Positions 1 through 4,084 of a stretch of DNA of 6,310 bases are shown one piece after another. Position 1 is the first letter of the stretch. The number at the start of each line of letters is the position of its first letter. The position numbers and the translations under genes are program-made. The notes under the pieces are model-generated. The model made no database searches and was not told the DNA's origin. It was given only the letters and a program-made list of their open reading frames with translations. Source of the DNA: Candidatus Fraserbacteria bacterium RBG_16_55_9 (GTDB taxonomy: Bacteria > Bipolaricaulota > Bipolaricaulia > RBG-16-55-9); NCBI GenBank assembly GCA_001778455.1, contig MFGX01000062.1:3335-9644 (forward strand), in the 5' to 3' direction.

Positions 1-561
1 ATCCCCGTACGTGCGCTCATCGTTCCACTTGAGGTCCCAGACCGTTTCGACGTTCTGCAGGACCATGGCAATTCGCTCCGTGCCGTAGGTCAACTCGCAC
101 GAGATGGGGGAGAGTTCTATGCCCCCCATCTGTTGGAAGTACGTAAACTGGGAGATCTCCAGGCCGTCGAGCACGACCTGCCACCCCAGCCCCGAAGCGC
201 CCAACGTCGGGCTCTTCCAGTCGTCTTTCTCAAAGCGGATGTCGTGCGTCTTTACATCGATCTTGAGCTTCTCTAGGCTCTTTAGGTAGAGATCTTGCAC
301 GTCATCGGGGGCGGGCTTCAAGATGACTTGGTATTGATAGTAAAACTGCATGCGGATGGGGTTATCACCGAAGCGACCGTCGGTAGGCCGTCGGCTGGGT
401 TCGATATACGCTACCCGCCAAGGTTGCTCGCCCAAGACCCCGAAGAACGTCGCCGGATGGAATGTCCCTGCGCCCACTTCCACATCGTAGGGCTGCTCGA
501 GCACACAGCCTTGCGCTCTCCAGAATTCTTGAAGTTGGAGGAGGAGGTCTTGGAAATTCAT
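1..561 (-). CDS. glyQ: Glycyl-tRNA synthetase alpha subunit (5' part, runs off the window)
   Basis: Translating the minus strand from the ATG at 561 gives 187 residues open to the window edge; the family is about 300 residues, so roughly the last third is missing. GlyQ is the catalytic class II subunit of the bacterial alpha2-beta2 glycyl-tRNA synthetase and charges tRNA-Gly in the cytoplasm together with GlyS. Family blocks visible in order: QPYDVEVGAGTFHPATF (23-39), the motif 2 region EPSRRPTDGRFGDNP (54-68), YYQYQVILKP (74-83), the glycine-site block ending SQFTYFQQMGG (137-147), and TYGTERIAM (158-166). The usual GAWGLGWEVW reads GASGLGWQVV here, a mild divergence. The start follows the rplT stop by 21 bases. 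Its ribosome site is weak (an AGGA only one base from the ATG), so translation may be coupled to rplT. It sits where pheS often follows rplT. Identity is certain; glyS is not in view. Confidence 0.97.
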   Translation of the reverse strand, partial: MNFQDLLLQLQEFWRAQGCVLEQPYDVEVGAGTFHPATFFGVLGEQPWRVAYIEPSRRPTDGRFGDNPIRMQFYYQYQVILKPAPDDVQDLYLKSLEKLKIDVKTHDIRFEKDDWKSPTLGASGLGWQVVLDGLEISQFTYFQQMGGIELSPISCELTYGTERIAMVLQNVETVWDLKWNDERTYGD

Positions 562-582
562 GTCCTGGGGCGATGGAGCGTG

Positions 583-939
583 CTACGACGAGAGATTGGC
601 CTTGGCCAGCTCGACGAGTTGATCAAACGTCTTTTCGTCGCGCACGGCTAGATCAGCCAACATCTTGCGGTTGAGATTGACCCCTGCATCGCGGAGCCCC
701 TGCATAAAGCGAGAGTAGGCGATCCCCCGCGCGCGGCTGGCCGCATTCACTCGGACGATCCACAGGCCGCGGTAGTCTCGCTTCTTGAGCTTGCGACCAA
801 TGTAGGCATTCCGCAGGGCCTTCATGACGCGTTGCTTGGCAATTCGGTGGCAGGAATGCTTCTTGCCCTTGAACCCCTTGGCCAGCTTAAAAATCCTCTT
901 TCGTCGCTCTTTCCGAATGCGTCCGCCTTTGACGCGCAT
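583..939 (-). CDS. rplT: 50S ribosomal protein L20
   Basis: This 118-residue protein is the full length expected for L20, an early 23S rRNA-binding assembly protein that in several bacteria also represses its own infC-rpmI-rplT operon. The N-terminal half is a long basic helix with the family pattern (RKRIFKLAKGFKGKKHSCHR, 13-32). The globular half carries RDYRGLWIVRVNAASR (54-69) and the RKMLADLAV block near 91-99. The start is supported by AGGAGG about nine bases upstream. The gene lies 26 bases after rpmI and 21 bases before glyQ. In this family the initial Met is normally followed by Ala-Arg-Val; here it is Met-Arg-Val, a trivial difference. No L20-binding leader is obvious in front of infC, so autoregulation is family knowledge and not something seen here. 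Confidence 0.98.
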   Translation of the reverse strand: MRVKGGRIRKERRKRIFKLAKGFKGKKHSCHRIAKQRVMKALRNAYIGRKLKKRDYRGLWIVRVNAASRARGIAYSRFMQGLRDAGVNLNRKMLADLAVRDEKTFDQLVELAKANLSS

Positions 940-965
940 CGTCTCTCCCTCCTGCTAGGTATTCC

Positions 966-1163
966 TTAGCTTGCCAGCATCTGCAAGAAGCGCTTGCGCG
1001 TCGCGCCGTGAACCTGAATCCCTTTTCGGGCGAGACGCACTCGCTTGGAGCTCTTCTTCACCTGCTTGTGATGATACCCGCACTTGGATCCCAAGATCTT
1101 CCCGTTCTTGGTGATCTTAAAGCGCTTGGCGAGTCCCTTGTGGCTCTTTTTCCTTCTTGCCAT
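966..1163 (-). CDS. rpmI: 50S ribosomal protein L35
   Basis: A 65-residue, strongly basic protein of exactly the usual L35 length. It is a small late-assembling component of the large subunit. The N-terminal KKSHKGLAKRFKITKNGKI (5-23) and the C-terminal half, with SSKRVRLARKG and an FLQML ending, fit the family. The start ATG at 1163 is preceded by AAAGGAG with a seven-base spacing. This Shine-Dalgarno site lies inside the infC coding sequence, and the first 47 bases of rpmI overlap the end of infC in another frame. The overlap suggests that ribosomes finishing infC affect initiation here. The gene is followed after 26 bases by rplT, in the classic IF3-L35-L20 order. Confidence 0.97.
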   Translation of the reverse strand: MARRKKSHKGLAKRFKITKNGKILGSKCGYHHKQVKKSSKRVRLARKGIQVHGATRKRFLQMLAS

Positions 1164-1680
1164 GTTCGTTCTCCTTTATTCCCGTAGGCACGATCACCAT
1201 CTGAAGCGATCGGCCCAGCACTTTGGGCGACTGATCGACCTTCCCGATTCCTTCGGTCTGCTTCACCAGCCGCGCCAGAAGCTCTCGACCCCGATCCATA
1301 TGCACGATCTCCCGTCCGCGGAAGATCACCGTCACCTTCACCTTGTCGTCGTGCTCCAAGAACCGTCGGATGTGGCGCACCTTGGTCTCAAAATCGTGCT
1401 CCTCAATCTGGGAGGTAAAGCGCATCTCCTTGAGCTTCTGTACCTTCTGCTTCTTCTTCTCCCGTTTCTCCTGCCGATACTTGTACTTGCCGAAGTCCAA
1501 AAACTTGCAGACGACCGGACTTGCCTGAGGAGCGACCTCTACAAGGTCTTTGCCCCGCTTTTGGGCCTCTTGAATGGCCTCAGCCAATGGCATGACCCCG
1601 ATCTGCTCCCCCTTGTCATCGACTACCCGTACGACATCCGCCCGAATCGCCTCGTTCCTGCGAATTGGCCGGTTAGCGAT
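1117..1680 (-). CDS. infC: Translation initiation factor IF-3, non-canonical ATC start
   Basis: IF3 binds the 30S subunit, prevents premature joining of the 50S and checks start-codon and initiator-tRNA fidelity. The first ATG (1593) would give only 158 residues and remove the front of the N-terminal domain. Reading upstream in frame restores it: ANRPIRRNEAIRADVVRVVD, then DKGEQIGVMPLAEAI. An in-frame TAG four codons before the ATC at 1680 limits the extension, and AGGAGG lies five bases before that ATC, so ATC is the best start. This gives 187 residues, the family length. Landmarks: PVVCKFLDFG (55-64), a lysine-rich interdomain linker around 70-85, FRGRE (120-124) and GRSLQMVIVP (156-165). 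The last 15 residues, highly charged, are encoded in the overlap with rpmI. infC with AUU or AUC starts is known (AUU in E. coli) and mediates autoregulation, because IF3 rejects such codons; that regulation is inferred here. Confidence 0.95.
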   Translation of the reverse strand: MANRPIRRNEAIRADVVRVVDDKGEQIGVMPLAEAIQEAQKRGKDLVEVAPQASPVVCKFLDFGKYKYRQEKREKKKQKVQKLKEMRFTSQIEEHDFETKVRHIRRFLEHDDKVKVTVIFRGREIVHMDRGRELLARLVKQTEGIGKVDQSPKVLGRSLQMVIVPTGIKENEHGKKEKEPQGTRQAL

Positions 1681-1685
1681 ACCTA

Positions 1686-1691
1686 CCTCCT
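1686..1691 (-). promoter_or_regulatory. Shine-Dalgarno site that fixes the infC ATC start
   Basis: The minus strand reads AGGAGG here, followed by TAGGT and then the ATC codon at 1680, a five-base spacing. No ATG, GTG or TTG lies in frame between the upstream in-frame TAG and the ATG at 1593, so this strong site has no other partner in the IF3 frame. It is the main evidence for the ATC start. Confidence 0.8.
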
Positions 1692-1744
1692 AAGATTTGA
1701 AGCCGGAGCTGGTGCAGGAGATTCTTTCCCATCCGGGTTGACCC

Positions 1745-1773
1745 AAGATAGCAAATCCCTTGCACTCTGTCAA
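1745..1773 (-). promoter_or_regulatory. Sigma70-type promoter for infC-rpmI-rplT-glyQ
   Basis: The minus strand carries a perfect -35 TTGACA (1773-1768), a 17-base spacer and a -10 TATCTT (1750-1745) preceded by TGC, so it is also an extended -10. The -35 begins two bases after the obg stop codon. Transcription should start near 1740-1738, giving a leader of about 60 bases before the infC ATC. There is no convincing terminator between obg and this promoter, so read-through from the upstream operon probably adds to its output. Confidence 0.75.
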
Positions 1774-1775
1774 GC

Positions 1776-3059
1776 TCACGGCTGGTATTCAAACTCCTGA
1801 GTCCCTAGGGCAACTCGATCCCCCGCGTGGGCTCCCTTACGCCTGAGCTCCGCAAAGACGCCCAGTCGTTCCAGCTGTTCTTGAAGATATTCGACGGCGT
1901 CAGGTTCCTCCAGCGCAAGACGACTCAAGCGGGTCACAGCCTGTCCACGTACCAAGAAGCGTTCCTCCTCTTGCTCCACGATGAAATCCGTCCCGGGCGC
2001 CCCTGGACGATAGACTCGCCGTCTTCTGCGCTCCGGCTCTGACTCCACGAACTCCTCTGAAGATGGCAGCTTCTTAAGCTCTTCGTAACAGCGGTAGATC
2101 AGCTCACGCACTCCCTGGCCGGTGACCGCCGAAATCGGGTGAAATTCGACTCCAATCGCCCGAAAGCGTTTGCACGTTTCATTCAGCGCCTCTTCGTCCA
2201 TCAAGTCAATCTTGTTTCCTACGACAACCTGAGGTTTTTCAGCCAACAACGGCGAGAAGGCCTTAAGCTCGCTGTTGATCACCTGATAATCTTCCAGCGG
2301 GTCTCGCCCCTCGGAGCCAGAGATATCCACCAAGTGTAGAAGCAGCCTTGTCCGCTCTATGTGTTTCAGGAAACGATCGCCTAAGCCCCTACCCGTATGT
2401 GCTCCTTCGATCAGGCCGGGGATGTCCACGGCAACGAATCCCGTGTACTCATCCACGGAAACGACCCCCAGATTGGGCTCAAGCGTGGTGAAGGGATACG
2501 GGGCAATCTTGGGGCGCTTGGAGGAGATCTTCGATAGCAAGGTGGATTTTCCGGCATTGGGGAATCCCGTGATCCCGACGTCCGCTAATAATTTGAGCTC
2601 CAACTTCACCCAGTGCTCCTCGCCGGGAGCGCCTTTCTCACGGATTCGAGGGGCTTGACGCGTCGAGCTCTTAAAATGAGAGTTCCCTCGACCACCCTCA
2701 CCGCCCTGGGCGATCACCACTTGTTGGCCGGGTCGAGCGAGATCGGCCAGTAGCTCCCCGGTGCGAAGTTCTTTGACGACCGTACCCACGGGGACGTTTA
2801 CAACCAGATCATTCCCGGCGTGGCCGCGCTTGTGATTTGACCCGCCGTGTCCGCCGTTCTCCGCTTTCCAATGAATCTTATGTGCAAACGAGAGGAGTGT
2901 ATTGATGCGGGAGGTCGCCTTAAGCACGACATCTCCTCCTCGTCCGCCATCCCCGCCATCCGGGCCGCCCTTTGGGCGATACTTCTCCCGGCGAAAGCAG
3001 ATCAACCCATCGCCGCCTCGCCCGGAGACGAGGCAGATCTTCGCTTCATCAATGAACAT
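1776..3059 (-). CDS. obg: Obg/CgtA family ribosome-assembly GTPase
   Basis: Obg is a GTPase that binds the 50S subunit late in its assembly and links it to (p)ppGpp and growth state. The 427-residue product has all three domains. The glycine-rich Obg fold is at about 1-158 (FRREKYRPKGGPDGGDGGRG, 22-41). The G domain, about 159-330, has G1 GFPNAGKST (165-173), switch region PFTTLEPNLG (189-198), G3 DIPG (212-215), G4 NKID (282-285) and G5 near SAVTG (310-314). A C-terminal OCT domain spans about 345-427, after a very basic stretch ERRRRR (343-348). All nucleotide-binding motifs are intact. The start matches the family (MFIDEAKI), but no Shine-Dalgarno site precedes it; the 39-base gap after rpmA is pyrimidine-rich. 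Position after rplU and rpmA is the classic arrangement. Confidence 0.98.
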   Translation of the reverse strand: MFIDEAKICLVSGRGGDGLICFRREKYRPKGGPDGGDGGRGGDVVLKATSRINTLLSFAHKIHWKAENGGHGGSNHKRGHAGNDLVVNVPVGTVVKELRTGELLADLARPGQQVVIAQGGEGGRGNSHFKSSTRQAPRIREKGAPGEEHWVKLELKLLADVGITGFPNAGKSTLLSKISSKRPKIAPYPFTTLEPNLGVVSVDEYTGFVAVDIPGLIEGAHTGRGLGDRFLKHIERTRLLLHLVDISGSEGRDPLEDYQVINSELKAFSPLLAEKPQVVVGNKIDLMDEEALNETCKRFRAIGVEFHPISAVTGQGVRELIYRCYEELKKLPSSEEFVESEPERRRRRVYRPGAPGTDFIVEQEEERFLVRGQAVTRLSRLALEEPDAVEYLQEQLERLGVFAELRRKGAHAGDRVALGTQEFEYQP

Positions 3060-3098
3060 CAGAGGGGTATAAAGAAGAGAGTAGAACTACGGAGAAAC

Positions 3099-3344
3099 TC
3101 ATGCGGACGCAGGCTGAATGCGGACAAACCTCCCCTTGAACTCCACGTGGCCTTCGACCTTGGCAAAGAGCGTATGATCTCGTCCTACTCCCACACCAGG
3201 GCCAGGCTTAAAGACGGTACCTCGCTGGCGGACGAGGATCTCACCGCTCTTGACGAACTGTCCGCCAAAGCGCTTGATGCCCAGGCGCTTGGCATTGCTA
3301 TCTCGGCCGTTTCTTGTACTTCCACCACTTACTTTCGTTGCCAT
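3099..3344 (-). CDS. rpmA: 50S ribosomal protein L27, form without cleavable N-terminal extension
   Basis: L27 sits near the peptidyl-transferase centre, and its N-terminal tail reaches toward the tRNA ends. The 81-residue product starts MATKVSGGSTRNGRDS and continues with KRLGIKRFGGQ (19-29) and the central GTVFKPGPGVGVGRDHTLFA block, all typical. The start is unambiguous: AAGGAGG (3358-3352) stands seven bases before the ATG, and an in-frame TAA (3359-3357) excludes any upstream extension. Firmicute-type L27 begins with about nine extra residues that the protease Prp must remove; this protein has none and would be mature as made. That matters because the gene directly upstream is a Prp homologue lacking the catalytic residues. 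The spacing to that gene is 18 bases, and obg follows after 39 bases. Confidence 0.98.
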   Translation of the reverse strand: MATKVSGGSTRNGRDSNAKRLGIKRFGGQFVKSGEILVRQRGTVFKPGPGVGVGRDHTLFAKVEGHVEFKGRFVRIQPASA

Positions 3345-3351
3345 ATCTGTT

Positions 3352-3358
3352 CCTCCTT
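3352..3358 (-). promoter_or_regulatory. Shine-Dalgarno site of rpmA that excludes an L27 extension
   Basis: AAGGAGG lies seven bases before the rpmA ATG and overlaps an in-frame TAA (3359-3357). Together they fix the start at 3344 and show that the L27 tail cannot be longer than MATKVSGGS. Confidence 0.9.
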
Positions 3359-3362
3359 ACGC

Positions 3363-3704
3363 TCAGACTTTCACTCGGCTGGGAGCGTCCTTGACCCCCA
3401 GGGAATTGGGGTGGCGTTTTTCAATGGCCTTAAGGCCCAGGAGCATGGTTTCGAGTACGGCATCAATCTCCCGGTTCAAGAGATAATCGCGCTTGAGCCG
3501 GATGACCAATCGGTCCGGTTCGTCCTCGACCTCCGGGTTGAGCTTGAGGTACTCTTGGAGGCCGATGATCGACGTCCTCATCAGCGTGGAAACTCCGATC
3601 TCAACGAATTTGCCATCGTCCATCTCCTCGCCGGAGGGCTCTCCCTGGCAGCGGAACTCCTGTACGCGTCCTTCGTTGTCGCGTAGGATTTCGACTTCAA
3701 TCAT
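3363..3704 (-). CDS. Prp-like protein (ribosomal-processing cysteine protease family) without catalytic residues
   Basis: The 113-residue product occupies the slot between rplU and rpmA that Prp (formerly the YsxB family) fills in Firmicutes and relatives. The fold pattern matches: an opening MIEVEILRDNEGRVQEF, a glycine at 21, the helix VSTLMRTSIIGLQEYLKL (38-55), and a late helix DAVLETMLLGLKAIEK (81-96). In active Prp the early Gly-His and the later Ile-Val-Cys carry the catalytic His and Cys. Here they read Gly21-Glu22 and Val34-Glu35, so neither is present. It is therefore unlikely to cleave anything, in keeping with an L27 that needs no cleavage. The frame is intact with a good start: AGGAG (3717-3713) eight bases upstream and an ATGA overlap with the rplU stop, implying translational coupling. 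This looks like a maintained protein and not a decaying gene. Family assignment is from memory of the Prp pattern plus context; the function is unknown. Confidence 0.8.
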   Translation of the reverse strand: MIEVEILRDNEGRVQEFRCQGEPSGEEMDDGKFVEIGVSTLMRTSIIGLQEYLKLNPEVEDEPDRLVIRLKRDYLLNREIDAVLETMLLGLKAIEKRHPNSLGVKDAPSRVKV

Positions 3705-4021
3705 CCTCGGATCTCCTGTATGAGGGTTTTGGTGTAGATCTGTCGGTGACCTCGTCGACGGGCTTGGCGTGTCTTGCGCTTGTACTTGAATACTTTGATC
3801 TTCTCGCCCTTGAACTCTGCGGCCACGGTGCCGCTGACCTTTGCCCCCTTCACGTAGGGTTGGCCGATCTTCGTCTTGCCCTCGGCTCCGATGACGAGCA
3901 CGCGGTCGAAGGCAACTTTGGAGCCGGCTTGGGAGTCGGGCAGCCGTTCTGTAATCACGGGCTGGCCTTCTTCTACGCGGTACTGCTTTCCTCCGGTCTC
4001 GATGATGGCATACTTGGACAT
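3701..4021 (-). CDS. rplU: 50S ribosomal protein L21
   Basis: The 106-residue product starting MSKYAIIETGGKQYRVEEGQ is L21, a 23S rRNA-binding protein of the large subunit, at its usual length of about 103. Further landmarks are the VAFDRVLVIG strand (37-46) and the basic C-terminal KVFKYKRKTRQARRRGHRQ (76-94). The frame stays open upstream to an ATG at 4084, but that extra segment (MKWRAPLYKIG...) is not part of the family and lies over the promoter, so the start at 4021 is preferred. GGTGGAG (4034-4028) six bases upstream supports this. The stop codon overlaps the next gene's ATG (ATGA). rplU leads the L21/Prp-like/L27/Obg run and has its own probable promoter. Confidence 0.97.
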   Translation of the reverse strand: MSKYAIIETGGKQYRVEEGQPVITERLPDSQAGSKVAFDRVLVIGAEGKTKIGQPYVKGAKVSGTVAAEFKGEKIKVFKYKRKTRQARRRGHRQIYTKTLIQEIRG

Positions 4022-4055
4022 GAATGACTCCACCCTTCTATATGAGTGCGCGCCT

Positions 4056-4084
4056 ATTTTATACAAAGGAGCACGCCATTTCAA
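4056..4084 (-). promoter_or_regulatory. Probable sigma70-type promoter for rplU, GC-rich discriminator
   Basis: The minus strand has TTGAAA (4084-4079, overlapping the metG stop), a 17-base spacer and TAAAAT (4061-4056), each five of six to consensus. Transcription would begin near 4049-4047, leaving about 27 bases before L21. The bases after the -10 are AGGCGCGC; such G+C-rich discriminators mark promoters turned down by ppGpp in well-studied bacteria. A second, weaker AT-rich box (TATAGA) lies closer to the gene. Confidence 0.55.

Noticed and set aside
1591..1593. ATG at 1593 as the start of infC
   Set aside because: It would delete the conserved front of the IF3 N-terminal domain, which is encoded in frame just upstream behind a strong ribosome site.
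1735..1744. Palindromic GGGTCAACCC near the expected infC transcript start
   Set aside because: The stem is four pairs with a two-base loop, too tight for a hairpin, with no T-run; not a terminator, and an operator cannot be supported from one copy.
1084..1800. 238-codon open frame on the plus strand
   Set aside because: It lies antisense to infC, rpmI and the infC promoter. Those genes are certain, and the plus-strand peptide is leucine-rich with no recognisable domain; it is a shadow.
2847..3686. 279-codon open frame on the plus strand
   Set aside because: It runs antisense across obg, rpmA and the prp-like gene, crosses their boundaries and resembles no family; a shadow of G+C-rich coding sequence.
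4022..4080. Search for a riboswitch, T-box or terminator between metG and rplU
   Set aside because: The 59-base gap is too short and shows no stem with a following T-run; only promoter-like boxes and the rplU ribosome site are visible.
4022..4084. Upstream extension of rplU to the ATG at 4084
   Set aside because: The extra residues are not part of L21, the segment carries the likely promoter, and a good ribosome site serves the start at 4021.
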